Notes: generated by a model from the sequence alone, not told the origin. A stretch of DNA of 59,279 nt from Desulfovibrio sp. (GCA_017415765.1 JAFQED010000060.1:1-59279); one strand, 5' to 3'; shown: positions 26,862 through 35,917, counted from the first letter of the stretch. Numbers and translations: made by a program.

Positions 26862-27830
26862 ATGAGCGTTTCGGGCATCAGCACATATTCCAGTGCCATG
26901 TATCAGTGGCAGGGGCAGCAGTTAAAAAATAACGGCACAGCCAGCAGCAGCCAGTCTTCTGCCAGCAACAGCCTGAACGAACTTTTCGGCTCGTCCACCT
27001 CCCTGACCAGCCAGATTGCCAGCATGGTGGAGCTGACCAAATACGCCATGGATGCCATGGGCCTTGACAGTAACAGCCGTGTGACCTTCAGTCAGATCAG
27101 CAAATACCGCGAGCAGTTGGAAACAGAGTTCAACGCTGCCGTCAAGGATGGTCTGGCAGAGTACGGTGTTGCCGATGTCAGCAAACTTACCTTTGCGCTG
27201 GATGCCGATGGGGGTGTGCGGGTTGCGGGCACATCAGCCCTGGAACAGCAGGCCGCACAGGACTGGCTGAAGGCCAATCCCCAGTTGGGCACACAGTTGC
27301 GTGCAGCTCTTGACGATGCTGGGGCCGCCAGTGGAGAAACCGTCTATTTTTCCGTATCGGACAACGGAACGCTGACCGCCCTCACCCCCACAGACGCCAA
27401 TGGCGAAAGCTCTCTTGACGACACCGAACGTGCGGCAGTCCAGACAGTTTTCAACGCGCAGAACCTTATAGGGCCACAACTGGTGACTGGTCTGAAGAGC
27501 CTTGGCATCGACCCGGACATCAAGTTTGCCATTCAGGTCAATGCCGACGGCAGCGTGACGGTACAAAGCGACCATGCTGACCGCGCCAAGGTTCAGGCAT
27601 TTTTTGACGCCAACCCCGACCTGGTCAAGAAGTTCAGACAGATAGAGGCACTTTCCGGTATTGACGCTGCCCGCGAGGCCATGCAGCTTTCCCCCTCCAC
27701 CATCCGCAAGCGTCTGCAAATAGAATCACTGGCTGCGTGGTGGGCCGGTTCTGGCAACAATACATCCAGCTTTGGCAATTACGGTTCAGGCGGCCTTTCC
27801 ATGATGAGCGGGCTGAACCTGAGCGTATAG
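26862..27830 (+). CDS. hypothetical protein with internal duplication
   Basis: 322 aa from the ATG at 26862, with GAGGG upstream. I do not recognise a family. The first 45 residues are rich in Ser, Thr, Gln and Asn (MSVSGISTYSSAMYQWQGQQ), without a Sec signal. Two segments are alike: VSKLTFALDADGGVRVAG followed by WLKANPQLGTQLRAAL, and PDIKFAIQVNADGSVTVQSD followed by FFDANPDLVKKFRQIEAL. This suggests a duplicated domain of about 100 residues. The C-terminus is Gly/Ser-rich. The start resembles secreted or flagellar-type proteins that lack cleaved signals, which with a sigma-54-like promoter makes a surface or motility role possible but unproven. It is transcribed away from phoH. Confidence 0.75.
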   Translation: MSVSGISTYSSAMYQWQGQQLKNNGTASSSQSSASNSLNELFGSSTSLTSQIASMVELTKYAMDAMGLDSNSRVTFSQISKYREQLETEFNAAVKDGLAEYGVADVSKLTFALDADGGVRVAGTSALEQQAAQDWLKANPQLGTQLRAALDDAGAASGETVYFSVSDNGTLTALTPTDANGESSLDDTERAAVQTVFNAQNLIGPQLVTGLKSLGIDPDIKFAIQVNADGSVTVQSDHADRAKVQAFFDANPDLVKKFRQIEALSGIDAAREAMQLSPSTIRKRLQIESLAAWWAGSGNNTSSFGNYGSGGLSMMSGLNLSV

Positions 27831-27855
27831 TCTGCGGGTACAGGGTTGGGCCGCA

Positions 27856-28131
27856 TCATGGGATTTCAAGACATTCCTTCAGCGAGGATACCCCGCAGGA
27901 ATGTACCATATGGATGGGGATATTGCGCGACCGTGCGTGTTGCATGGCCTTGCGCTTTGCCTCGTGCGAGATTTTGTTGGTAAAGATGATCACCCTGTCA
28001 GGATTACCTATCCTGTCCACGAAATTCCTTTCATTGCGGCTGATACATTTGAGGGTATGCCCACCCTGGCGGGCAGCAGCGATGTAATCAGGCTTCAGCC
28101 GATCCATTCCTCCAATCAGGGTAACGCACAT
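27856..28131 (-). CDS. DUF2325 domain protein
   Basis: 91 aa from the ATG at 28131 (MCVTLIGGMDRLKPDYIAAA), with GAGGAGCAAGCC upstream. The whole protein is one DUF2325 domain: VTLIGGMDRL at the N-terminus, CISRNERNFVDRIGNPDRVIIFTN-type centre, and a C-terminal MVHSCGVSSLKECL with a conserved Cys. Its function is not established. It is convergent with the preceding orphan gene (25 bp apart), and its upstream region has a well-formed promoter with an operator-like dyad. Confidence 0.8.
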   Translation of the reverse strand: MCVTLIGGMDRLKPDYIAAARQGGHTLKCISRNERNFVDRIGNPDRVIIFTNKISHEAKRKAMQHARSRNIPIHMVHSCGVSSLKECLEIP

Positions 28132-28189
28132 GGCTTGCTCCTCTGGCCCTCCATCCCCCATACAGAAAGCCGTATGTGTTTTTTTTAGT

Positions 28190-28218
28190 CTTTTATTGAA
28201 AAAGAATTTCAAAGTCAA
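28190..28218 (-). promoter_or_regulatory. regulated promoter of the DUF2325 gene
   Basis: TTGACT (28213-28218) and TAAAAG (28190-28195) are spaced by exactly 17 bp. The spacer itself (28196-28212) is the dyad TTGAAA-N5-TTTCAA. An operator inside the spacer is typical of repressor or MerR-type control. The regulator is unknown. Confidence 0.45.
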
Positions 28219-28299
28219 TAGACTGAACTAAAAAACTCCGTAGCGCAAGCGTCTCGCCCCGCTGACAGCCAGTGCCGCAGAACAGGTATCTACTCCCCC

Positions 28300-28659
28300 T
28301 CAGTCCAGACTTATCTGCTCGCCTTCCTTGAGCTGTACACAAATCCGATTATAGCGTTCAATGGAAGGGCGCAGGTTGCGGCTCTTGATCTCATCTCGTG
28401 AAAGCACTGTAACGGTGGAAAAGAAGAATGTACGGAGGTAGGAAGTCCGCGCAAGACATTCCGGCAAGCGGGCATACAGCTCTGGCTGCTGTTGGATGGC
28501 AACACCTGAGATCATTTGCAGGTTATTGATGGCCAGAGACTCGGTAAGATCAAGCACGATTTCTTCCGGGGTCATCTCCAGCTCTTCCATATCAAAGAAA
28601 TTATACTTTATCTCAAGGGATACGGGCTGAGTGGCAAAGGGGGACATGACTCGCTGCAT
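28300..28659 (-). CDS. hypothetical protein
   Basis: 119 aa from the ATG at 28659, with GGAGTGTGT directly upstream. I recognise no family. It is soluble and mixed alpha/beta in appearance, with an acidic segment (FFDMEELEMTPEEIVLDLTE) and the later SRDEIKSRNLRPSIERYNR. No membrane segment, signal or Cys cluster is seen. It lies 104 bp after the GGDEF/TPR gene on the same strand and could be co-transcribed with it. Confidence 0.65.
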   Translation of the reverse strand: MQRVMSPFATQPVSLEIKYNFFDMEELEMTPEEIVLDLTESLAINNLQMISGVAIQQQPELYARLPECLARTSYLRTFFFSTVTVLSRDEIKSRNLRPSIERYNRICVQLKEGEQISLD

Positions 28660-28763
28660 ACACACTCCTTGCTGCTCCGCTACATACGCGGGGCTATTGC
28701 GGCTGCTGAGGCACTGTACTATGCCTGGCAGCAGCCTTGGTCAACTTTTCCTGTGCATCTGCT

Positions 28764-31181
28764 TCACCCCAGGATAGCCCTTGCCTCGGCCAGGCGGGCT
28801 TCCTCCTCCCGGCCAAGGTCGCGCAAGGCACGGGCCAGGGTTTGCCACGCCTCTGGCCTGTCGCACAGGTTGGCACTTTTGCGGGCCAAAAGTTCTGCCA
28901 CGCCGGGGTCTTCTCTACCGTCAAGGTAGAGTTTTGCCAGAAGCAACATGGCTGCGGCATCGCCCGGATTACGCGTCAGTGCATCGTGCAGCAGCTCCCG
29001 TGCTTCTGCCCCCCGCCGTTGCCGGGCAGCGATCCGCGCCAGATGACGCCGGGCCAGGCTGGAGCTGTCCCCCCTGCTGTCCTCTATGGCGGCAGCCCGT
29101 TCATAAAAGACACGGGCCTCATTACGGCGGCCCCGTTGTTCACAGAGCTGCCCAAGGCGAATATGGGCAAAGATATGATCCGGCACAAGGGCAGCACAGC
29201 GGCGGTAATACCTGGCAGCGGCCCGACGTTCATCAAGATGCTGGCACACCGTGCCCAGATTATAGCAGATTTGCGCTGTCATGGGCGGATCGGCTTTGCA
29301 CTTGAGGGCTTCAAGAAAATGTCGTCGGGCCTCATGCTGCCGCCCCAGTGCCGCCATGCAGACCCCTAGAGAATTCCGCGCCATAACATTGCCGTTGTCC
29401 GCAAGCAGGGCCTGCTTGTATTCCTCTATGGCACCAAAGACATCCCCAAGGCTGTAACGACGGTCAGCACTGATGTTCAGGGCCAGAGAGTTGCAAGTCC
29501 CCACCTGTGGCTGTGGCAGCAAAAGGGCATATTCCAGGGCTTTCAGGGCGCAATCCTGAATTTCTCCCTTGCGGTATTGCAAAAAGGGATAGGCCGCCAG
29601 CCCCACTGCCACATCCTGCCCCCTGCGCCGCGCAGCAAGCGCAAAGTCCTCGCAGACTGGCACAACAGACTCCAGACTTGCCCCGACGTAAAAAAACATC
29701 AGCCCGTTGCTGCCATAGTATCCGGAAAGGATAAGGCTTTCATGTTGCAACAGACGCTGCCCTTCAGCTTGCCAGAGCGTTGCCAGGCAGTCCCGTGAGC
29801 TGTCATCCGGGCTGGCAGCACTGCCGGTCAGTCGCAGGATCCCCAGCACAAAACGCGGGCACTGCTCACGCTCCCGTCCAAAGTGTGCCAAAAACTCCCC
29901 ATGGGCGCATAGCGTCCCTCGTGCCGGGCTGGCCCGGAGGGCAGATGCGGTATATCGTACCCGTTCCTGTGCCCCTGCCCGCAAGGCAATCCCGTCCAGT
30001 GCGGCGTCCTCATCCAGCGGATCGGGCACGGCAAGATTGTCCAGCAGGGCCAGCCTATCACCCACTTCCGGGGGGCTGGCCGCATCGTGCAGATGCAGCA
30101 GTTCTCCGATGGAATCGGACTCTCGCACATGCAGCAGGGCCAACTCGCCCCTGTAGCGCGCGTCCTTGCCGTCCGGGCCGCTCCAGACGGCAAAACGCAA
30201 ATTCTCCTGCGCCTTGCACTGCCTGCCCAGACTGACCCGCAGTCTGCCCAGGGGCAAAACCTCCAGTACAACACCGCCATCCTGCAGGATACGGGCAAAG
30301 GGCATGATACGGCTTTCGGGCACACGCTCCTGTCCAGCCATATCTGCTGCAAGCCTGGCCCGTGCCATCAGGCGGTGGGCCTGCTCAAACATGGGCAAGC
30401 CAAGCTCCCCCCCCTGCATATCCTGCGGATACACCGCATACCCGGCACAAAGCTGGGCCTGCACGGATTGCGAGGTCAGGGGAGCAGCCATGCGGACTTG
30501 CCGCATCCGCTCCAGTACGACCCCCGCCAGTTTGCGGCAGCGTCCCCTGCCGCTGATCGGGAGCAGGAGGGCCAGCTCATGCCGCCCCACTCTGGCAGCC
30601 AGCACATCCGTGGGCAGACTCTGCCCACAGGCGTCTGCCAGGCGACGCAACATATCCTCGGCAAAGGCATAACCGTACTCCTGCTCCATCTCTTCCATGT
30701 TTCGCAGGCGAAACAGCACAAGGCCCATGCAAAAGCGGTGCAACGGCACAGCCTGTTCATCGGGACGGGCAGGGTCATCAAGATGGGCGCGTACCCGTGC
30801 AGCAGCGTCCTCCATCTGTCTGTACAGCATTTCATCGGTGGCAAGGCCCGTCAACGTATCCAGTTCTGCGGCTCTGCGCCGGGTAAGGTTTTCCAGACAC
30901 AGCTTGAGGATGGCGGGCAGGGACGGCAAAAGTCGCCGCACCTCGCGCCCCCTGACCTCATGGAGCATGAGCATCCCCAGGGGGCTGCCCTGCCAGTCCA
31001 GCGGGAGCAGCAAACGCCGCTCAACCGACAGGAACTCCGGCTCCTGCGGTACACCACCGGTAGGGAAGTAAAGGGCATGTCCGCCAAAGGAAAGGAAGGC
31101 GGCCAGGTGTTCACAGAGCTGGGCCTCCATTTCCACCAAGTCGCCACGACGCAGGGGAGGAAGTTGATTTGCAGAGGTCAT
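28764..31181 (-). CDS. degenerate GGDEF domain protein with C-terminal TPR repeats
   Basis: 805 aa. Residues 1-100 look like a small sensor or GAF-like region (not certain). D108-T-L-T-G-L opens a GGDEF-type domain, but the active-site loop reads V-G-R-H-E (198-202), so diguanylate cyclase activity is unlikely. The middle (about 290-560) is unassigned. From about 575 to the end several tetratricopeptide units are visible (GDVFGAIEEYKQALLADNG, ARNSLGVCMAALGRQHEARR, RRAAARYYRRCAALVPD, RNEARVFYERAA). No signal or membrane segment is seen. It may be a c-di-GMP-blind or nucleotide-binding scaffold. Confidence 0.72.
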   Translation of the reverse strand: MTSANQLPPLRRGDLVEMEAQLCEHLAAFLSFGGHALYFPTGGVPQEPEFLSVERRLLLPLDWQGSPLGMLMLHEVRGREVRRLLPSLPAILKLCLENLTRRRAAELDTLTGLATDEMLYRQMEDAAARVRAHLDDPARPDEQAVPLHRFCMGLVLFRLRNMEEMEQEYGYAFAEDMLRRLADACGQSLPTDVLAARVGRHELALLLPISGRGRCRKLAGVVLERMRQVRMAAPLTSQSVQAQLCAGYAVYPQDMQGGELGLPMFEQAHRLMARARLAADMAGQERVPESRIMPFARILQDGGVVLEVLPLGRLRVSLGRQCKAQENLRFAVWSGPDGKDARYRGELALLHVRESDSIGELLHLHDAASPPEVGDRLALLDNLAVPDPLDEDAALDGIALRAGAQERVRYTASALRASPARGTLCAHGEFLAHFGREREQCPRFVLGILRLTGSAASPDDSSRDCLATLWQAEGQRLLQHESLILSGYYGSNGLMFFYVGASLESVVPVCEDFALAARRRGQDVAVGLAAYPFLQYRKGEIQDCALKALEYALLLPQPQVGTCNSLALNISADRRYSLGDVFGAIEEYKQALLADNGNVMARNSLGVCMAALGRQHEARRHFLEALKCKADPPMTAQICYNLGTVCQHLDERRAAARYYRRCAALVPDHIFAHIRLGQLCEQRGRRNEARVFYERAAAIEDSRGDSSSLARRHLARIAARQRRGAEARELLHDALTRNPGDAAAMLLLAKLYLDGREDPGVAELLARKSANLCDRPEAWQTLARALRDLGREEEARLAEARAILG

Positions 31182-31263
31182 GGAAGGAGTTTAGTAGGCC
31201 ACTGCCGGATTGTCCATACTCCGGTTGAGCAGTACCAGGGCAATACGGCCCTATAACATTTTT

Positions 31264-31300
31264 TGATTGAAACACTCCGTGTTCAATCAGAAGATGCTCT
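31264..31300 (-). repeat. internally deleted relative of the 139-bp element
   Basis: It begins TGATTGAAACACTC and, with the preceding CATTTTT, shares 21 bases in a row with copy A. It keeps the terminal hairpin (TTGAAACAC with an imperfect partner), then jumps to the GCTCT end of the element, lacking about 100 bp of the centre. It lies between the ZIP transporter and the GGDEF/TPR gene, in the same orientation relative to the upstream gene as the full copies. Confidence 0.65.
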
Positions 31301-31388
31301 AAGGAACGGCTCAATATCAAGGCTGCCGACGTGCATCAGCAGCCCTGAAAGATTGCCGTATTCAAAGGCTGTTCCCATACAGGCTGTG

Positions 31389-32198
31389 CTATTCCAGCAG
31401 GGAGGAAATGATCATCACCAGACATAGCCCTGCGATACAGGAAAGGGTTGCGGCATTGCCATTGCCAGAGGCATTGGCTTCCGGGATGACTTCCTCCACC
31501 ACCACATAAATCATGGCACCAGCGGCAAAGGCAAGTGCCACAGGTAAAAGGGCTGCCGTCATCTCGGCGGCCAGCGCACCGGGCAGGGCACCCAACGGTG
31601 CTGTCAGCCCGGACAGAGAGCCGAACAGAAAGGCATTGCGGGCTGTAACTCCCTCACCGCGCAGAGCCGTGGCCACCACCAGACCTTCGGGCACACCTTG
31701 CAGCATCAGGGAAAGGGTCAGTACCAGGGCTGCCCCCAGGCTGGCCACCCCCTGCTCTGCAAGGCCTTGTGCTGCTGCCGCGCCATAGCCCACCCCCATG
31801 GCCAAGCCTTCGGGGATATGGTGCAGGGCCATTGCCGTGACCAGCAAAATGCTGCGCCGCCAGCGGGTATTCAAGCCTTCCGGCTGATCCTGCATATTGT
31901 GGATATGCGGCATGATGCGGTCGAGGCCCAACAGAAACGCCGCCCCCAGCAAAAGGCCCACTGTCACCGGCACAAAGGCCCATGTTTCAAGGTGGGTGGT
32001 CAGCTCAAAGGCGGGTTGCAGCAGACCAAAAAAGGCTGCCGCCAGCATCATGCCGCCCGCCCCGCCCAAAAAACAATCCATAGCCTTGCGTGAAAATTGC
32101 TGGCGCGAAAAAATAAGGGCCGCGCCCACACTCACGGCAAACCAGGAACACAGCCCGGCAATCAGAGCCTGTATGGCAGGATGTGCGATAATTTCCAT
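31389..32198 (-). CDS. ZIP family metal transporter
   Basis: 269 aa with about eight membrane helices. The helix IV motif ALHHIPEGLAMGVG and helix V motif LQGVPEGLVVATAL supply the metal site, and the EEVIPEA motif follows. A short His-containing loop (MPHIHNMQDQPEG) separates helices III and IV. ZIP proteins import zinc, iron or related divalent metals, and the E. coli member of this group is ZupT. It is followed by the small repeat relic and preceded by recR on the same strand (12 bp), so it may be the tail of the dnaX operon. Confidence 0.88.
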   Translation of the reverse strand: MEIIAHPAIQALIAGLCSWFAVSVGAALIFSRQQFSRKAMDCFLGGAGGMMLAAAFFGLLQPAFELTTHLETWAFVPVTVGLLLGAAFLLGLDRIMPHIHNMQDQPEGLNTRWRRSILLVTAMALHHIPEGLAMGVGYGAAAAQGLAEQGVASLGAALVLTLSLMLQGVPEGLVVATALRGEGVTARNAFLFGSLSGLTAPLGALPGALAAEMTAALLPVALAFAAGAMIYVVVEEVIPEANASGNGNAATLSCIAGLCLVMIISSLLE

Positions 32199-32211
32199 AA
32201 CTGGTGGAGGA

Positions 32212-32823
32212 TCAGACCAGATTTTGTCGATATTGCAGGGATTGGCGTAAGGTTTCCTTGTCCATGTACTTTACTTCGGCTCCCAGCGGAATCCCCTGTG
32301 CCAGACGCGAAACCCGAATATGCGGGAAGCGTCCACGCACCATCTGATGGATGTAGGAGGCGGTATTTTCTGCTTCGATCGTGGCCCCAAGGGCAAGGAT
32401 AAGCTCCTGTATCTCGCCTTCGTCCAGTCTGCGGACAAGCCGGTCAAGGTCAAGACTGTCGGTGCCCATTTTTTCCAGCGGGGCCAGAAGCCCCCCCAGG
32501 ATCATATACTGCCCTCGGTAGAAGCCCCCCTCGTCCAGCGTCAGCATACTGTCCCATTCCGTAACAAGGCAGAGAGTATCACGCGTGCGGCTGTCATCGG
32601 CACAGACTGCGCACGGCTCCTGTGCGGACAATCCTCCACAGCGGGAACAGAGGTGGAGCTTGTCGCGCAGGTCATGGATACCACGACCCAGCCGACGGGT
32701 CTCGGCTTCAGGCCATTTCAGCAAGGTCATGGCAGCCCGCATGGCAGACTTGGGGCCAAGGCCGGGCAAACGCGCCAGTTGCTCCACCAGAGCCTTGAGC
32801 GGCTCAGGGATACGGCTGGACAT
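32212..32823 (-). CDS. recR: recombination protein RecR
   Basis: 203 aa from the ATG at 32823, two bases after the ybaB stop. It shows the helix-hairpin-helix part LARLPGLGPKSAMRAA, a C4 zinc finger (CSRCGGLSAQEPCAVC), and a Toprim domain (LCLVTEWDSMLTLDEGG, with LALGATIEAENTASYI). It works with RecO (encoded at 50204) and RecF to load RecA on gapped DNA. Confidence 0.95.
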   Translation of the reverse strand: MSSRIPEPLKALVEQLARLPGLGPKSAMRAAMTLLKWPEAETRRLGRGIHDLRDKLHLCSRCGGLSAQEPCAVCADDSRTRDTLCLVTEWDSMLTLDEGGFYRGQYMILGGLLAPLEKMGTDSLDLDRLVRRLDEGEIQELILALGATIEAENTASYIHQMVRGRFPHIRVSRLAQGIPLGAEVKYMDKETLRQSLQYRQNLV

Positions 32824-32825
32824 GA

Positions 32826-33137
32826 TCAAAACACGCCGGGCAAACGGATGCCGCCGGAAATGTTGCTCATTTCCCGTTCCATGGTTTCCCGCGCAATGCG
32901 TCCGGCTTCGTTGACGGCAGCCAGGATAAGGTCTTGCAGCATTTCAACATCGCCGCCTTCCAGTGCCTTGGGGTCGATAGTCAGCTTACGCAGTTCCTGC
33001 CTGCCGGAAACCTCGGCCTTGACCATACCGCCACCACTGGCGGCCTCGTAGGTGCGTTCGGCCATTTCCTGCTGGAGCTTTGCCAGTTTGCCCTGCATGA
33101 CCTGGGCCTGACGCAAGATGTCGTTCATATTACGCAT
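32826..33137 (-). CDS. ybaB: YbaB/EbfC family nucleoid-associated protein
   Basis: 103 aa from the ATG at 33137 (MRNMNDILRQAQVMQGKLAK), preceded by AGGAGAACATC. The hallmark helices and GGGMVKAEVSGRQELRKLTI are present, with LILAAVNEAGRIARETME later. It is a small dimeric DNA-binding protein, conserved between dnaX and recR as here. Confidence 0.94.
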   Translation of the reverse strand: MRNMNDILRQAQVMQGKLAKLQQEMAERTYEAASGGGMVKAEVSGRQELRKLTIDPKALEGGDVEMLQDLILAAVNEAGRIARETMEREMSNISGGIRLPGVF

Positions 33138-33162
33138 GATGTTCTCCTGTATACTGAAAGAT

Positions 33163-34950
33163 TCAGGGTATAGTACCACAATCAGTGACTTTGGCCTTGA
33201 GGATGTCAAGGCAGTCCTGCAAACGGGGGTCACGGGTAAATCCTTCCATCAGCTCTGCCTTGGTCTGGGTAGGAGATGGAGAGATAAGTTCCAGCCGGAC
33301 AGGCCCGGCCCCGTATGCTGTCAAGGCCGCTTCCAGTGCAGTGCGGCGTTTTTCCACCTGATGGAGCAGGGTTTCGGCACGGGGCGTCAAGCGCAGACGA
33401 TCTTCCTGCCAGTCTGCAGCAAGCCCCCGCAGCACATGCACTGGCAAGACGGGACGACCCGCAGCTTCCTCATCTGCACAGAAGGCGCAAAAGCTCTGCC
33501 AGTCACGCGAAGCCGATGCACGGGCTGGTGCTGCAAGTTGTGCGCTTTCTGGCTGCACAGCTGCTGGCGGGCTGGACGCGCCCTGCCCTGCTGCGGGGGA
33601 TTGCCGTGCATCCTGTACCGACTGCTCTGCCTTTTCCATCTGCCCGCTCCGACTTGGATCATCGAGCTTGGGCGGTATGGCGACCTCTGGCGCGTCTGCA
33701 CCTCCCACATCGACCGCTTTGCCCCGTTTCCTGGGAGGGGACGGTTGCGCTGCCCCCGCAACAGCCACAGGACGCGCCGGGGTGGACAGCCCCCTGTCGC
33801 CTGATCCTGTCCCGTCCACAGGAAAACCGTCCTGCGGTAGCTGTTCCAGCGGCAAGAGTTGCGGCAGCAGTGCAAGATTGAGCAAAAGCAGCTCCAGCGC
33901 GGCGGCAGGCTCTGGATTCTGGACAATACCCCGTTGGGCGTCCAACGTCAGTTGCCATGCGGCATGGAGATGCCCGGCACTGAAGCGTGCGGCTGCTGAC
34001 TGCAAAAAAGTGCTTTCGTCCTCCGGCAGACGGAGGCTGGACACGATGGCTGCCCCACCCTGTCGCAGCAGGAAAAGATTGCGCCAGGCTGCTGACAGCT
34101 CCCGCAGAAAGAAGCCGATGTCGATCCCCTCCGCCAATATCTGGCTGGAAAGCTCCACCACGGCAGCGCAGTCGCGCCTGTGCAGGGCCTCGAAAAGCCG
34201 TTCATATATTTCCTGCCCGGCCAGCCCAAAGGCCTGCCGAATCACCTCAGCCGTAAGCTGTTCCCCACCAAGGGCCAGGGCCTGGTCAAGCAGGGACATA
34301 CTGTCGCGCACGCTGCCAGCGGCACGGCGGGCCAACAGGCGTACCGCACTTTCCTCAAAGGTTACGCCCTCGCGTTGCAGCACACTGACAAGATGTGCGT
34401 TCAGGGCATCCTCTGCCAGATGTCGGAAGACAAAATGCTGGCAACGGCTGAGAATGGTGACGGGGAATTTGTGCGCCTCGGTGGAGGCAAGGATAAAGAC
34501 CACATTGCGGGGCGGTTCTTCCAGCGTCTTGAGCAGGGCATTGAAGGCACTGGTGGAAAGCATGTGGGCTTCATCAATGATAAAGACCTTGTAGCGGCCC
34601 TCCATTGGGGCATAGCCAATGGTCTCGCGCAGGGCGCGCACATCGTTTACACCATTGTTGGATGCACCGTCTATCTCGGCCACATCCACATGCAGGCCCT
34701 GCGTGATCTTGCGGCACTGCTCACATTCGTTACACGGCTCAGGCGCAGGTGCGTACTGGCAGTTGAGGGCCTTGGCAAAGATGCGGGCAATGGTCGTTTT
34801 GCCCACGCCACGGGTGCCGCTCAACAGATAGGCCGGGGCCGGACGATCCTCTGCCACGGCACGGGACAGGACGGCCTTGACCATATCCTGGCCGGTCACC
34901 TGGGCAAATGTCTGGGGGCGATAGCGCGCCGCAAGGGAAAGATGCTTCAT
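33163..34950 (-). CDS. dnaX: DNA polymerase III subunits gamma and tau
   Basis: 595 aa. Walker A is GTRGVGKT (45-52). The zinc module is C64, C73, C76 and C79, and Walker B is VFIIDEAHML. The sensor region LASTEAHKFPVTILSRCQHF is conserved. After about residue 370 a Pro/Ala-rich linker leads to a tau-type C-terminal domain. It is the clamp-loader ATPase. I see no obvious slippery A-run for a gamma frameshift. It heads dnaX-ybaB-recR. Confidence 0.95.
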   Translation of the reverse strand: MKHLSLAARYRPQTFAQVTGQDMVKAVLSRAVAEDRPAPAYLLSGTRGVGKTTIARIFAKALNCQYAPAPEPCNECEQCRKITQGLHVDVAEIDGASNNGVNDVRALRETIGYAPMEGRYKVFIIDEAHMLSTSAFNALLKTLEEPPRNVVFILASTEAHKFPVTILSRCQHFVFRHLAEDALNAHLVSVLQREGVTFEESAVRLLARRAAGSVRDSMSLLDQALALGGEQLTAEVIRQAFGLAGQEIYERLFEALHRRDCAAVVELSSQILAEGIDIGFFLRELSAAWRNLFLLRQGGAAIVSSLRLPEDESTFLQSAAARFSAGHLHAAWQLTLDAQRGIVQNPEPAAALELLLLNLALLPQLLPLEQLPQDGFPVDGTGSGDRGLSTPARPVAVAGAAQPSPPRKRGKAVDVGGADAPEVAIPPKLDDPSRSGQMEKAEQSVQDARQSPAAGQGASSPPAAVQPESAQLAAPARASASRDWQSFCAFCADEEAAGRPVLPVHVLRGLAADWQEDRLRLTPRAETLLHQVEKRRTALEAALTAYGAGPVRLELISPSPTQTKAELMEGFTRDPRLQDCLDILKAKVTDCGTIP

Positions 34951-34996
34951 GGCCGATGGTATGCCGCGCCGGGTTGCCCCGGCGCGGCCACAGAAC

Positions 34997-35917
34997 CTAG
35001 ACGGTATAGCGGTGCAACCAGCTTTCGTATTTGGGGTGTTCGCCCTTGACCAGCTTGAAGAACTCCTGCTGCAAGTGCTTGGTCACCGGGCCAGCCTTGC
35101 CTTCGCCAATAACGCGGTTATCCAGCTCGCGAATGGGCGTCAGTTCGGCAGCAGTACCCGTAAAGAAGGCTTCATCAGCAATATAGAACTCATCACGGGT
35201 GAACTGCTGTTCCAGCACCGTATAACCCAAGTCCTCTGCGAGGGTCATGATGGACTGGCGGGTGATGCCGCCCAGGATGGACGTCCACGGCGTCGTTTTG
35301 ATGACACCATCGCGCACGATGAAAATGTTTTCTCCCGTGGCTTCAGAAACATAACCGTTGGTGTCCAGCATCACAGCTTCATCGTAGCCGTCTTCCTTGG
35401 CTTCAACCTTGGCAAGGATGGAGTTGACATAGTTACCAGCGGCCTTGGCCTTGGACATGCTGGTGTTGACATGCGCGCGGGCAAAGGAGCTGGTTTTGAC
35501 GCGGATACCCTTTTCCAGTGCTTCGGCACCCAGATACGCCCCCCACGGCCAGACGGCAATAATGGTCTGTACGGGATTGTTGCCGGGGTAAACCCCCATT
35601 TCGCCATAGCCCACAAAGGAGAGCGGACGGATGTAGCCAGCTTCCAGCTTGTTGGCGGCCAGGGTTTCAAGGCAGGCTTCTGCCAGTTGGGCCGCGCTAT
35701 AGGGCAACTCCATACGGAGGATCTTGGCCGAATTGCAAAGCCGCTTGCAGTGGTCTTCCAGCCGGAACACAGCCGAACCACCACCAGTGCAGGCATAGGA
35801 GCGGATACCTTCAAAAACGCCACTGCCGTAATGCAGGGCGTGGGTGAGAACATGCACTTTGGCGTCATCCCAGGGCAACATTTTCCCGTCGAACCAGATG
35901 TACTTCATGGTCTGCAT
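34997..35917 (-). CDS. ilvE: branched-chain amino acid aminotransferase
   Basis: 306 aa from the ATG at 35917 (MQTMKYIWFDGKMLPWDDAK), with GAGGTTCGCC upstream. Fold type IV PLP enzyme: HALHYGSGVFEGIRSY, a lysine-bearing SMSKAKAAGNYVNSILAKVEA, the conserved EATGENIFIVRDG, and GITRQSIMTLAEDLG. It transfers the amino group between glutamate and Leu, Ile or Val keto acids. The liv importer at 4845-9551 handles the same amino acids but is not linked. Confidence 0.95.
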   Translation of the reverse strand: MQTMKYIWFDGKMLPWDDAKVHVLTHALHYGSGVFEGIRSYACTGGGSAVFRLEDHCKRLCNSAKILRMELPYSAAQLAEACLETLAANKLEAGYIRPLSFVGYGEMGVYPGNNPVQTIIAVWPWGAYLGAEALEKGIRVKTSSFARAHVNTSMSKAKAAGNYVNSILAKVEAKEDGYDEAVMLDTNGYVSEATGENIFIVRDGVIKTTPWTSILGGITRQSIMTLAEDLGYTVLEQQFTRDEFYIADEAFFTGTAAELTPIRELDNRVIGEGKAGPVTKHLQQEFFKLVKGEHPKYESWLHRYTV

